This document shows positions 43,601 through 62,032 of a stretch of 64,000 nt of DNA, piece by piece (the first letter of the stretch is position 1; every line of letters starts with the position of its first letter). The stretch is from assembly GCA_012845835.1 (NCBI GenBank), contig JABAKD010000010.1, forward strand, positions 16,531,355-16,595,354, read 5' to 3'. The notes below the pieces were generated by a model. It saw only the letters and a program-made list of their open reading frames with translations, made no database searches and was not told where the DNA came from. The stretch comes from Undaria pinnatifida. Taxonomy: Eukaryota; Sar; Phaeophyceae; Laminariales; Alariaceae. The position numbers were made by a program, and so were the translations under genes.

Positions 43601-46497
43601 GGGATACGGGTATACCTTTGTTACGAAACCCGGGGAGCCCTGCATTCGTTCCGATTTAATCCGAAGAGTGTATTATGCGTTGAGATGTCATGTCTTTTCA
43701 GTTACACAAACCGAACACCGAACGGCAGTACGTATCATATATTAATAGCACCTGTTCATTTTTCTTTCGTTTCCAAGGGCACGTGTTAACCAAAGACACC
43801 TTTACATCGAAAATATTTTTTTGTTTTGAATCGAATTGAATTCGAGTCGATTTGGTAGAAACATACGAATTTGCCTCCTATCCGGATTACATGTATTGCG
43901 TGGTATCAATGTTTTTTTCCCATCGGAAAAATGCAGATCTCGCTATCATCGAAATCTTGAACTATCCTCTGTGTTTTCGGTAGCTTCGCTTTTTTGTCGT
44001 GGCACTTGGCTTGTCGAGCTGGTGGCAAAATTGGGCTTGCGACCACCATTATTTTTTTTAGGCGCTACAGCCGGGGTACGCTACGGTATGATCTGTTGCA
44101 AAACAGTGGACGTGAGCGCGGCTGTTGCCCCAGTCGACACTCGGTGAGATTTATTACGATTTATCGCCTGGGTGATGGTTGTCGATAGCCCTCAAACCTA
44201 CGACGGATTGCCTCGCGGACGTTGGCCCGGTCAGAACATGCCGTGCATGTTCGACGAAATCCTCCACTTCGAATCGAACTCCTCCCCCGAGGCCGTGTAG
44301 TTACCTGGGTGTTTCCCGTACCCGGAACTTCTGTAAGTTCTGTAGGACATCCACACCCGTCCCCGGAACTTCTGTGAGTTATGTAGGACATTCATACCCG
44401 TACCTGGAACTTCTGCAAGTTCTGTACGCCAGTGCCACAAATACCCGGGATACGGGTATGGCAGGCATTTTCATGTCTGCCCGGAACTTCTGTGAACTCT
44501 GTATCCCCGTGCCATAATACCCGGAACTTCTAGAAGTTCTGTAAGACTTTCATACCCGTACCTGAAACTTCTGTGAGTTATGTAGGACATTCATACCCGT
44601 ACCCGGAACTTTTGTGAGTTCCATTCGCCCCGTGCCACAATACCCGGGGTATGGGTACAGCATGTTTTGTACCCACCCGAAACTTCTGTGAGTTCTGTAC
44701 GCCAGTGGCACAATACCCGGAATTTATGTGAGTTCTGTAACACTTCCATACCCGTACCCGAAACTTCTGGAAGTTCTGTAAGACTCCCATACCCTTACCT
44801 GGAATCCACAAATCCTACAGAATATAACCTTGGAAAATTCCACCTCTGTTGTACCGTTTCCGGCGACACTTCGCTCAACTTTCCAATCGAAAACGTCGGA
44901 TATTGCTTTGCTAGGCGGCGGACTGGACTCGCAGCAGTTACGCAGACTTCTTCGTTCGAAGTGCTTTGCCGAAGATGAGATGCCCCCAACGCCCTCCGAT
45001 CTAGCTGGCGAGTGGCGATCGAGCCCGGGAATCTGGAAGGTACGAGTAAGCTCAAGCACGTCGCACTGGTGTTGATACTTTTTAAGTAGAGGGCAGGACA
45101 CCCGGTCGAAATCGAGTCGGCAATCACTTGTTTTATGTTGCGCTCCAAGAAATCCGTTCGCTCCCACGTTTCTAGTAGATGTACAAGCTGGGCCGGCCAA
45201 GACGCTCAAAACAAGCCAATATCGCTGTGCTGCGCTCATTTCTTCGAGTCGGACCTGAAGTTTTGGCACGTGATTTGGACCAGCTCACCAAAACAGTACT
45301 TGGCGAACTTAAAAAATATATATATATCCGTTGACTTTTCATCAATTTAGTGATTTTTGAAAACTTTTGGCCGGCCATATGTCGGCCATTTTTTTTTTTT
45401 TTGAGTTCGCCAAGTACCGTTTTGGTGAGCTTGGTCCAAATCACGTGTCAAAATTTCAGGTCCTAACTTCAAAAATTGAGAGGTGCATGGCCAAGTTTCC
45501 ACCGAAGGGCCTCTGCATACAAATTTACATATATTTCAGGGGTTCATCCATAACTTTCTAACGAAAGTGACCCATGAAATGAAACGCATATGTCCCTACT
45601 CCTCGTCCCAAGATGTACATGCCCAGAAAAATTGAGCCAATTCCATCCACGTTGTATTTCGAGCAATTATAGAAAAAGCAACACGAAAAAATCATGAAAA
45701 AAATGCTCAAACTAGGAGACGTGAGCAGCAACCACTTTTTTCGGCACCAACTTAGCAGATTCTCAAGCTGGAGGGCTTAAAGTGACCACCGTATCTAGCT
45801 GATTACGAGGATATGCTCAGTTTGCAGTGGATCACTGTCGTTCAAAAGATATGCCCGACTGACGGATTATGGGTTTCTTGGCCAGCCCAGCTTGTATACC
45901 TGGTATTTCGTCAATATGAAATATATATATACACTGCAACGTATCACATGGTCATCATACCCCACGTGTCACCCTAACGCCGATGCGCACACGGTGCTCC
46001 ACCCCCTTCCCTGCACTCCTTCCATATTTGCCAAACCCGAACCGATCCCGCACGCTCAGTTGTTCGACAAAAACACGGTCCCCTCTTCCACGGGCAAGAC
46101 ATCCCCGGGGGCTTCCTTGGTGCTAAATCGACCCGCTTCTCTCTGGGAAGGTGCAAATAACGCCCGCATTCCCACCACCCCGGGTGATAAAAACGCCTCC
46201 GGAAAAACTATAAGCCTGTTGCTTCTGCGGGGTGGGGTCACCGTACGGGTCGGGCCGTGGCTTCCCGATGATAACGCGGAGTCGCAGTGGGGTGGTGCCG
46301 CCGCGATTCGCGCCGCATCTGCAGGCGTGGGGTTTGATTCCATGGAGGGGTCGTGTTGGGCGGTAGAGGTTGGCTGGTTGGTTGGTGGGGAGGGAAAGGG
46401 TGCCAGAAGAGAAGTGCTGACGACTGTGATTGACGCGGAGACCATGGAGCCGCTCGGGGCGTGGAGGGGGGTGGAAAAGCGCGTGAGCTTGGATTGA
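31326..46497 (+). CDS. DUF3598-family (lipocalin-like) protein, eight exons
   Basis: Exons 31326-32021, 33053-33177, 40688-40781, 42761-43025, 43085-43240, 44062-44111, 44821-45039 and 46060-46497 join in phase to 680 codons plus stop. Exon 1 opens after an in-frame stop; the ATG at 31524 could be the true start, because the segment between is poly-Ala over a CTG array. By eye it follows the plant DUF3598 layout. The first lipocalin-like domain has GEWAGWECRF, VPEDYVPESLREWEVE (217-232), GRVFPEVGCALDN and LELDLETGLL..SRARVEFRV. The C-terminal domain has TPSDLAGEW, LLLLRGGVTVRVGP, then SCWAVEVGWLVG. The family is related to chromophore-lyase-type lipocalins; its function is unknown. The 50-nt exon is the least certain. 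The acceptor of exon 44821 lies at the edge of a repeat. Introns hold the LINE, a MITE and arrays. Confidence 0.65.
31430..31515 (+). repeat. (CTG)n tract inside exon 1 of the DUF3598-like gene
   Basis: Mostly gctgct with gtt and gcc variants. In the gene's frame it encodes about 25 Ala with few interruptions. Length variation would alter the N-terminus without shifting the frame. Confidence 0.85.
32030..32345 (+). repeat. (GTT/GGT)n simple-sequence tract in intron 1
   Basis: It begins nine bases after the donor of exon 31326-32021 and consists almost entirely of gtt, ggt and gat triplets and ggtgtt hexamers. ORFs reading Val/Gly runs are not genes. Confidence 0.9.
32250..32723 (+). repeat. 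237-bp tandem duplication, nearly identical
   Basis: 32250-32486 and 32487-32723 are the same sequence, with a single difference seen by eye (gttggtggtg against gttgatggtg near 32570). Each unit has GTT-rich sequence followed by unique sequence ending 'cccttattgaggcgaacat'. Such identity next to highly decayed repeats implies a recent event. Confidence 0.95.
32780..32990 (-). repeat. Dispersed repeat family A, inverted copy
   Basis: Read on the minus strand it gives a G-run, 'ttcgagacggagcac', 'ctcctaatggagactcctcc', 'ttccatacagtacatgaaaa' and 'cttatccccttcctgt', matching 40860-41065. It ends at the C-run that precedes the acceptor of exon 33053-33177. Confidence 0.8.
35430..36180 (-). repeat. 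Dispersed repeat family D, copy 1
   Basis: Inverted relative to 60440-60900. Shared blocks on the minus strand include 'tacgattct', 'gggacaccgagggct', 'gggcgggcgtggcacgggcg' and 'gggccgggtggcga', plus a 'gtactgctg', 'gtgggtggtgggtg' region. The last part is locally repeated three times in this copy (35690-36180). Confidence 0.8.
36271..36750 (+). repeat. ~480-bp direct duplication, first copy
   Basis: It matches 37427-37906 at an offset of 1156 bp, from 'gaacactgacacgtctcgag' to 'gatatctatata'. The copies are about 90% alike by eye. Just past the shared end, the second copy carries the extra bases cctggta that create TACCTGGTA at 37903. Confidence 0.9.
37427..37906 (+). repeat. ~480-bp direct duplication, second copy
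   Basis: Partner of 36271-36750. A short segment related to the 39.4 kb tandem repeat ('gatgtaccacgcagctt.caaagtt', 'gacgtttttcaat') follows at 37953-38030. Confidence 0.9.
37903..37911. other. TACCTGGTA palindrome with a local empty-site comparison
   Basis: The paralogous duplicate near 36743-36750 continues 'tatatatggg', while this copy has 'tatacctggtatgg'. Removing CCTGGTA restores the alignment. This fits a TA duplication around CCTGG. Confidence 0.6.
38797..39033 (+). CDS. Coding-like segment, unknown; Gln/Ala-rich, CxxC
   Basis: The frame ending at TAA 39031-39033 has amphipathic composition: LAKTQAQRHAQKQLTRG, VGRAAAEVYGRRCTPCEVQ, then LAQQQQLAKISACDPF. It would fit a coiled-coil terminal exon with a CxxC pair. 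An AATAAA-like signal lies near 39163. It sits in the long intron of the DUF3598-like gene, so it would be a nested gene, a pseudogene or chance. No partner exon was found. Confidence 0.3.
39391..39644 (+). repeat. 127-bp tandem duplication
   Basis: 'ttgtacaatgatagcgaagt' starts at 39391 and 39518. The units are identical except for one base near 'gtactcacag/gtacgcacag'. A diverged third piece is at 37953-38030. Confidence 0.95.
40860..41065 (+). repeat. Dispersed repeat family A, copy 3
   Basis: The longest copy on the plus strand: G-run, 'gcgtactcatttgttgcttg', 'ttcgagacggagcac', 'tagagacacctccaacattc', 'cttccatatattgcat', 'ttatcctatccccgtcctg'. It abuts the 3' end of the LINE remnant on the opposite strand. 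Confidence 0.85.
41067..42140 (-). mobile_element. 5'-truncated non-LTR retrotransposon (LINE), 3' end of ORF2
   Basis: On the minus strand, 42140-41771 reads GNVNKCAVVVCNEDEVH, then DQYTYLGVEISEDCSWDAHI, the RT thumb region of LINE ORF2. After a frame change, 41534-41067 contains MCPCGTTMESRTHIVGEC, the cysteine/histidine motif common at LINE ORF2 C-termini. The RT catalytic core (YADD) is absent: similarity stops at 42140 against a short repeat ('tagtgcttgatga'), as expected for 5' truncation on insertion. Intron 3 of the DUF3598-like gene hosts it in antisense orientation. Confidence 0.8.
42165..42350 (+). repeat. Purine-rich (G-rich) tract
   Basis: Almost continuous G and A with few pyrimidines, including runs of 6-9 G. 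It lies between the LINE remnant and exon 42761-43025. Pro-rich ORFs on the minus strand are translations of it. Confidence 0.85.
43285..43640 (+). repeat. ~40-60-bp tandem array ('acccggaacttctggaagttctgta')
   Basis: Seven or so units carry 'cccggaacttctg', 'agttctgta' and 'catacccgtacccgg', some extended by 'ccacaatacccgggatacgg'. The array lies in the intron after exon 43085-43240. Confidence 0.95.
44310..44820 (+). repeat. ~40-60-bp tandem array, second block
   Basis: The same unit as 43285-43640, about ten copies, ending exactly at the acceptor of exon 44821-45039. A related segment occurs at 7668-7760. The splice acceptor (tcctacag) is therefore supplied by repeat-derived sequence. Confidence 0.95.
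45184..45894. mobile_element. 711-bp MITE with TA target duplication (mariner/Tc1-like ends)
   Basis: Ends CAAGCTGGGCCGGCCAAG and CTTGGCCAGCCCAGCTTG are inverted, with one mismatch, and are flanked by TA on both sides (45182-45183, 45895-45896). Inside is a second inverted repeat of about 60 bp (45251-45310 against 45403-45463, from 'ggacctgaa' to 'acttggcgaact'). No transposase ORF is present. It lies in the last intron of the DUF3598-like gene. Confidence 0.75.
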
Positions 46498-47801
46498 GTT
46501 GGTCTTTTCGTTTTCGATTCAAGTGGAGGGGATTACTGCTTTTGTTTGAGTTGTGCCGTTCGAGCTCGCGTGCCGGTCAATCGGTGCGTTTTTTTCGTTC
46601 TTTGTGCACGTGCTTCTTCTGCTAAAGCGTATCTATCGTGGGAAATGCTATGCTCTGAGTGTTGCTAGTATCCCTTTTGGGACCCAGAGGCAGTAGATCT
46701 ACCCTGGTACTATTTATCGTATTCACATAATACAGGGGCCCAACGACAAGTACGTTTTCTGTTTTAGAGACCGCAACGAACCGAGAAAAGCAGGCACTCC
46801 TCATGTCGCCAGCTGTCTGTCGAGAGTGGTGGCGCATGTGGCTGCATGGTCCGCTTGTGTCAAATACTCGACACCGTATTTTCTGCAATACACGGCACCA
46901 ACAAATTCCACCTCGTGGACGCCGAAACGCGCAAGCCCCGGCCGTCTCGCAGCCCGCCTCAAGCCGCCTATGGGCCGGAGATTTTGACGCTTGCTATGGT
47001 AGGGATGAAACTTTTGTTTTCTGATGCCCCTTCCTGACTCGAGGAGCTCCATAACTGACCCCCCCAGAAAGTTGTGAAACAAAACGAAGGTGCAACCCGA
47101 TGAACAATTCCATGTCCTACGTATATAACTGTGTAGATAAAAAAAAAAACCCCGGTAAAACACGCTAAACGACGTTTCCCATGATGGGCTAATTTCTTAG
47201 TTGAGACGCTCTGTCAATCGCACTTTTTTGGTCAAAAGCAACGCTGCTCTTACAGTAGCGTGTGTGATTCTCTAAGCTTTCTTCACCCATTTCCAACACC
47301 TAACTTGTTTTCCTAATTTAGCTCCAAGTGTTTTGTCTCCACGTCGGGAGTGCGGCGCTAAAAGGGTGAGGGGTTTCCAATTCGTCCGTGTGATCATAAA
47401 GCGGAACCAAATATGGTACGAGAACGGTATTTTAGGGCGCGTCAAGGCGTTGTTTAACCTTAATATACCAGGTTCAAGTGTAGAGGGCGGGCAGTCAACC
47501 GATCAAACCGTAGTCTCCCAGAATCTTGGACCGTACGCACGTCCAGTGTTTTTTATGCAATACACGACAGCGAAGCATGGGCACCGAGGCCCGAACCTCC
47601 CGGCCATCTCACAGCCCCCCAAACCACCTATGGACTGGAGAATCTCGAAGCTAAGACGACTTTCCAATTCGTCCGCGGTATGATGAGTATGTTGTATCTC
47701 CAGTTCAGTCTCCCAACATTACTGCAATTTTTACAGGGCAGGTTTTTCCCGCGGCCGTGATCTGAGCTGACTCACACGTCACCCCCCTGCCCACCCCACC
47801 C

Positions 47802-48032
47802 CCAGAAAGTACGCACAAGGTGCCGAAGCCCGCTTCACAAGCGGTTCTTAATTCGATGCAGATCGCCCACCACACGACTCGCCGAGCACCTCACGGGGCT
47901 TCGCACTTGGTGCTAGCAATGCCTGCCTGGTCGGTGCAAACCCTACGTGCTCCGTCCCCGCATTGTGGGGGTGCGAGGGTTTATGGCCTTAAGACTACTT
48001 CCATGCATGATATGAGTACACCCCTCCCCTCC
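47802..48032 (-). repeat. Dispersed repeat family B, inverted copy
   Basis: Read on the minus strand it follows 55283-55503 from 'gtgtactcat' through 'ccataaaccctcgca' and 'gggacggagcac' to 'aagaacc' and 'tgtgcgtactttct'. Confidence 0.85.
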
Positions 48033-49099
48033 CTTGCACAAAAACGATAACACGCGGCAACGACTCCTACAGGCTGCAGAGCTGTCTTAATAGCTTCTGA
48101 GAGCCGATTTACGGCCTATCCCGACATCTGTATGTAGACCGCAACGACGGACTCGAGACCCGATCCAAACGGGTATCACCTCGGCGTCACCTCGGCGTCG
48201 GCGGCTCCTTCAAGACTAGCAAACGTAGCACAGCAGTACTGATGCGTTTACATACATCGTTGTACTGTGTAGCTTTAGCGCGCAGTTTTACTAATAGCCT
48301 GATGGGGGTCAGGTAGCATCACCCCAACAAAGAGCGCGGTTTGATGAATCGCGTGGTTGCTTGGGAAGTAACAGCCCAACACAATGAGGAGTGCGGGCTT
48401 ACCACCGCCCATCGTGACCACGCAGCAGTACGAGGATATAGCCAATATCAAAGCGTGACTTCACAGCAGTACGAGTGTATCGTGCTGGTACGTTGTTGCG
48501 CGTGTTGAACAACCACCTTTAACTTTATTGGGGACGCCAGACGAAACCCAGCTACCCGGGCTGTTTCGGGTGGGCGACTGTCACAAGGCTTACCCTGGGT
48601 TGACACTAAATAGTTATTCCAACCATTTAACTGATACCCGAGTAGGAAACAGCCTCCACAGCTGGCGTCGTCGGCAGGAAAATCGTCCGCCGACAATTTT
48701 CGCCGCTTTTTCCTTCCTAAAGTCCTCAAAAAAGGGCTAACCGCGAAATCACAAAAAAATGCGAGTTGCTAAATAACTATTGACGGTGCCTAAAAAACAG
48801 GGGCCCCTTTCGAGCTAGTTGCCTGAGGTGCCCGCCGACCACCAGCGCACACGAGCTAACGACAGTGACAAAAGCCTTCGCAGAACACCCTCCTCACCAT
48901 CGCTCTGTATCGAGCGATGGGCGCATGCGCACGGCAGGGGGAACGTTTTAAGCAGCTGAGGCTCCTCCCGTGAGCTCTATTTCCTGACCATGAACTGACT
49001 TGGGGATGAAAACCGACGATCAACCCCATGAACGATCCCGTGGCTCACCGTGCAAAACAAGTAACATTAACATTATAAAAACACATGGGGGGTCCATTG

Positions 49100-49268
49100 T
49101 AGTACCTCAGTTGAGGAGCCTCGTCAGTCAGAAACGTTTTGGCCAAAAAAAGGTACTGTACCTCTATCATAGCACTAGTTTGTTCTAGTCTAACTGAGGA
49201 GCCCCCGTCAGACAGACATTTCTTCGCCAAAATGAGGTACTGTACCCCTGTCCTATAGTAGCATGCGT
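49100..49268 (+). repeat. Dispersed repeat family C, two tandem copies
   Basis: Two copies of 'gaggagc..cgtcag.cagaaac.tt..gccaaaa..aggta.tgtacc.ct.tc.tag' occur, the second ending at the stop codon of the deoxyhypusine synthase gene. Diverged copies are seen near 4505-4600, 7010-7110, 8385-8435, 9340-9375 and 24075-24165. The 3' UTR of that gene is thus probably repeat-derived. Confidence 0.7.
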
Positions 49269-58205
<8,937 letters not shown>

Positions 58206-58519
58206 TGCGCTAGTGCAGCTTCGTCTTTGTCGGAACGAGTTGGATTTTCGACTAAGTGCAAGCTACTCAGGACGTCAAGCTCTCGAGCACTCAAGGACCT
58301 ACCCCTGCTGCACACGGCCTGCTGCTACGAACGGGGTTCTGCTGTCTGGTCAGCACGCAAATGCGGCGGAATTAAGCAGAAGAACACCCTTGGATCATTC
58401 GCCGCATGAATGGAAACCCATTTCGGACCACATGCTCCAAAAATGCTCATGATATGTTTTGTGCTCTGCTACTGACTCTCTAACGTCGCCTACTGTGATC
58501 TGGCCGAAGGCATTTCACG
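58206..58519. promoter_or_regulatory. Putative bidirectional promoter region (314 bp)
   Basis: It separates the start codons of deoxyhypusine synthase (minus) and the plastid-targeted protein (plus). Part of it must be 5' UTR. No TATA or other motif stands out. The shared region is inferred from gene positions only. Confidence 0.45.
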
Positions 58520-58831
58520 ATGAAAAATCATGTCATAGGTGCCTTCTTCTGCGCTGTGGTGCTTGTTTCTCAGTCGAACAGAGCTGCGGCATTCTTCGCC
58601 CCTCTTCCGCCTTCGACTCCAGCGGCAGTTTATTCGACGCAATCTCGGTCAACGAGAGAAGCACTACGACGGGCACCACCTTCGAGGTCGGGAGCAACAT
58701 CAACATCAGCAGCAGCAACAGCTTCCCCATGTGTATCGGAGGAAGCTTTGGGCCTGCAGCAGGAGCTTCGGAAGTTGTGTGCAAACAAGGCCGAACCAGA
58801 TCGTGAAGCACGCATTGAGAGCATGGCTCAG
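58520..58831 (+). CDS. Plastid-targeted protein, first exon (104 codons)
   Basis: ATG 58520 begins MKNHVIGAFFCAVVLVSQ, a signal peptide. It is followed by RAAAFFAP, matching the (A/S)xAF-AP cleavage motif of proteins imported into secondary red plastids, then a Ser/Thr/Arg-rich transit-like stretch. The mature start is SEEALGLQQELRKLCANKAE, then ARIESMAQ, with donor CAG|gtacga. This last segment is reminiscent of the N-terminal helix of plastid lipid-associated (PAP/fibrillin) proteins, but that is a guess. The next exon was not found before the window end. It is divergent from deoxyhypusine synthase. Confidence 0.7.
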
Positions 58832-59127
58832 GTACGATGGTGTTATACTGCAGATACCTGGTAGTGCTTGTCTTGCCCCTTGATCCGCACCCACCCCATT
58901 CTTTGCTGTTTGAAACAAACTTGAAACTACTGCTGTACAGGTAGGATCGCACCTTGTAGGTACGTGGTGTAGGGTTTGCTGCCAGTACGAGGCATCAGGC
59001 GTCAGGCGTGTGTCGAGGAACACCAACATGAACCTTGGCTGAAGTATGATACGGCTTAGTCGTCTACACTTCCTAACAGCAATGCTTGCTGCTCCTGCTT
59101 GTGATATGTACACGTATACAAGGATCG

Positions 59128-59147
59128 GGCGGCGCCGCGGCGCCGCC
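59128..59147. repeat. 20-bp GC-only palindrome
   Basis: ggcggcgccgcggcgccgcc is its own reverse complement and is followed by a gccgcc-ttcg-gcggc stem-loop. It lies in the presumed intron of the plastid-targeted gene. Confidence 0.9.
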
Positions 59148-59394
59148 TTCGGCGGCCCGCCCTCATGATTGTTGGTGTGAGGAAGAGAGTGAAGGTGGAT
59201 AGTAATGACTCCTACCAAGAGGTTGAGGTGCAATTTGTGTCGATGATATTTTGGAAGAGCACTATGTCGGCCGTTAGACGACGAAGCGAGCAAACCTCGG
59301 AAGGGTGGCATGCCGGCAGGAGACGGAGTTATCTCTGAAAGTTTAAAAAACATGTATTGAAGGTCAATCATAAAGAAGACCAAAACTTTTTCTG

Positions 59395-60012
59395 CGAGCG
59401 CAAAAACTTTCGCTGCAAGCTGCAGTACCCGTAAGAAGGAGGTGTCGCTAGGCAACTCCTGTTGACTGAAAAAAAAGGTGTCGCTAGGCGACGGAACGGA
59501 CTTCGACCCGAACTCACATGTCTACGGGAAATAGACGGTACGGAGCGAGTTGGACGGTCGCCCGTGATACTAAGGATCAACCTAATACATGGAAGAAGAA
59601 GGTGCCGCTAGGCGACGGGGTATAGTCTACCGCAACCGAGACTCGTACGGAACAGCGGAAGGCGCTCATAAGTTGCAACCGGTTTCATATGCAGTACATA
59701 ACCTTAAATAGAAGCTGGCGCTAGGCAACTCTTGTCGACTGCAAAATTGAAGAACCACCCAACACTCTGAAGAAGCTGCCGCTATTAATAGTCGATGGGT
59801 ATACCGCAAAACTGCCAAATTAGAAAACACCCAATACTTGGAAGAAAAAGCTGCCGCGAGTCGACGGGTACTTATAACGTAACTGAGGCTCATACGGTAC
59901 AGGAGTACGATGAAGAAAACTTTTGCTGCAAGCTGCAGTACCCGTAAGAAGGAGGTGTCGCTAGGCAACTCCTGCTGACTGAAAAAGAAGAAGGTGTCGC
60001 TAGGCGACGGGG
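59395..60012 (+). repeat. Degenerate repeat cluster ('ggtgtcgctaggcgacgg')
   Basis: At least six variants of 'g.tgccgctaggcgacggg'. The block 'gcaagctgcagtacccgtaagaaggagg' occurs at 59418 and again at 59928. One unit is altered to 'ccgctattaatagtcgatgg' at 59779. Confidence 0.85.
59782..59791. other. CTATTAATAG palindrome with a local empty-site comparison
   Basis: Neighbouring units read 'ccgctaggcgacgg' where this unit reads 'ccgctattaatagtcgatgg'. The difference is an added six bases that restore CTAG when TTAATA is removed, i.e. a TA duplication around TTAA. Confidence 0.6.
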
Positions 60013-60439
60013 TGTACTAATCACTTTGGGTGCATCGCAGGGTCACATATGAGGCATGAAAAGGCAGACGATAGTGACAAAGTGCACACTGTCCGTGGAA
60101 GGTTGAAAAATCCCGCATGATAATCGAACGGCTTCGACAAAAAATGAGCGCACAGCACACAGCAGGTGAAAAAATCGAAAAAGTTTATCGGCATCAATTG
60201 CGCTCCATCACCAATTAATTGAAGTTTCATTTCCCGTTTGCAAATTTCCGGTTCTTCGTCAAAGAGAAAGAACCAAACACGCGGGTTCGTGGTTCGTGTG
60301 GCGCCTGACCCCCCCTTTTTGGAGCACCGACAGCTCGGGTCCGACGTCGAGTTTCGCGTCCGCGTTAGCTGTGCTGTGATGGAAAAACATTTCACTATCT
60401 GACCATGCTCTCCAAAATGCGTAATCACTTTGGGTGCAT

Positions 60440-60900
60440 CGGAGGTGAAGGGGTTTGTGAAGTGTACCGGTTTCGTTGTTTTATTACCCCCCGCCATCTC
60501 GTGGATCGCGAGCGAGCCGCCACCACCCACCACCCACCCATTGACCACCCCACCATCACAGCAGTACAACAGCAGTACAACAGCAGTGGAGCAGGACGTA
60601 CCGACCAAATCATAACGGCAGCATACAGTAGCAATACGGCAGTGCAGCGGTACACCTGTGGTCCTGTGGTACGCCAGGAGCTGGGTGGGGTTTGTACTTT
60701 TTTTACGATTCTCTACCTTTCGGGGAAGATCGCCAGCCGTCCCCGGGAGAGGCTTTTCATGCCCCCAGCTCGCGGAGTTGGGACTCGTCGGCGGTTGCGT
60801 CGCCGCGGACACCGAGGGCTTGTGTGTGGGGCGGGCGTGGCACGGGCGTGCGGTCGCCAGGGGCCGGGTGGCGAGCGGTAGAGCGGAGAGTTGTAAGTGT
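60440..60900 (+). repeat. Dispersed repeat family D, copy 2
   Basis: Inverted partner of 35430-36180: 'cacccaccacccacccat', 'acaacagcagtacaacagcag', 'acgattctctac', 'gacaccgagggcttgtgtgt', 'ggcgggcgtggcacgggcgt'. A minus-strand ORF of 263 codons over it (60021-60812) is probably fortuitous. Confidence 0.8.
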
Positions 60901-61042
60901 ACCGGTTTCAGAGTACCCGTAATTCCCCCGCTTGCACCTCAGCGCTCAGAGGTACTTCCTTACTCATATACCGGCATGCCATAAGCAAAAGGACTGCGGG
61001 GATGCGTTGCCCTGGCACATGAAGCTTGTCTTGCGATATTTT

Positions 61043-61120
61043 TTATAAAAATATTTCAAGGACGTCAGTCGTGAGTTTGACGAATTTCGGGTCAATACTC
61101 ATCTTTGCAAGCTACGCTGT
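61043..61120 (+). repeat. Dispersed repeat family E, copy at the window's right
   Basis: 'atttcaaggacgtcag', 'gtgagtttgacgaatttcgg' and 'gtcaatactcatctttgcaa' match the copies at 2741 and 30572. Confidence 0.75.
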
Positions 61121-61219
61121 TGGTACTTGTAATATACTACCGGTATTTGGGTGAGTTTTTTAAATGGGAGGGGTCCTATTCTTTTGTTTTCAACATATAT
61201 ACATATCGAGTGTTTGCGT

Positions 61220-62032
61220 CAGGGCCCAGATTGACGAAGAGCACGGGAAATCGTAATTCGATTTTATTTTTGAGTTCATGAAAAGTACACGAAAAATTCA
61301 ACTCTGCTTGTTATCAAGGAACGGCGTAGTGCGTTCTAGAAAAAAATAAAAATAACAAAACGCAAAAGGGTCAACGAACACCCGTGGGCAACGACTTAGG
61401 CGAGCGATGGCTCGCGTCCCCCCCGGAGCGCCGCGGTTAGCGGCAGATTGTTTTGGCCGGCAGCGGCTTGGAGGCTATGACTCTAGGCGTCTCTTGGATG
61501 GGCTGGCGCCACCCCGCCGCCCGACACGGGCAGCAGCGACGGGGATATCGCGGTTGAACTTCTGAGTGAAGTCATCATGTGGTAGTTGGTCGTGTAACTT
61601 TCGAGGTGCAGGGCGGCAAAAAACTGGGTTCGCGGCGGTCTCGATTGTTTTCGAAGCGTCGCAGGCGGTCTACGCTGTGCTAAGGATCTTCGGAGGCCGC
61701 GCTGCGGCTGCTCCGGCGGTCCTATCTCTCACAATGGTGTCTTCTCGCCTCCCAATCAGCCGACGACATGGCACCAATTCGCGTGGCCGGCTTCGGTCAC
61801 AGAACAAGCCATGTCTAGGTGGACGAACTCCCCAAATTGAATTTCGATTTTCGACTAAATTCGACCGAGAAAGCATTTTTTTATTTGTTTGTTGAATTTG
61901 ATTTTTCGTAATAATTCTGGGAATGCCTCCTTGGTGATTCATTTTTTTACCAATCAGATGCAAATTAAATTAAATTCCAAAAAAAATAATTGAAATTCGA
62001 TTTGGCAAGTTCCTCGTTAAGTCGGGCCCTTG
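61220..62032. mobile_element. Possible TIR element, ~45-bp imperfect ends
   Basis: The left end 'cagggcccagattgacgaag' leads to 'aaatcg.aattcgattt'. The reverse complement of the right end reads 'caagggcccgacttaacgag' leading to 'aaatcgaatttcaatt'. No convincing target duplication is seen. A 109-codon ORF (61566-61895) has no transposase features. CAGGG-type ends recall hAT elements, but this is weak. Confidence 0.5.

Larger units (their letters stand above)
46498..49268. other. Region between convergent genes
   Basis: It holds a diverged direct repeat (46880-47000 and 47545-47660, 'tgcaatacacg', 'cggccatctcacagcccgcc'-type), a family B copy (47802-48032, minus) and family C repeats up to the deoxyhypusine synthase stop codon. 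ORFs at 47333-47683 and 48448-48729 have no recognisable family. Confidence 0.5.

Noticed and set aside
60021..60812. 263-codon open frame on the minus strand
   Set aside because: It runs through repeat family D and CAG/GTGG tracts, with repeat-like composition. No homology is recognised.
61208..61218. GAGTGTTTGCG as a second copy of the 3.4-kb element
   Set aside because: Only 11 bases match and then the sequence diverges, so it is mentioned in that finding but not called as an element.
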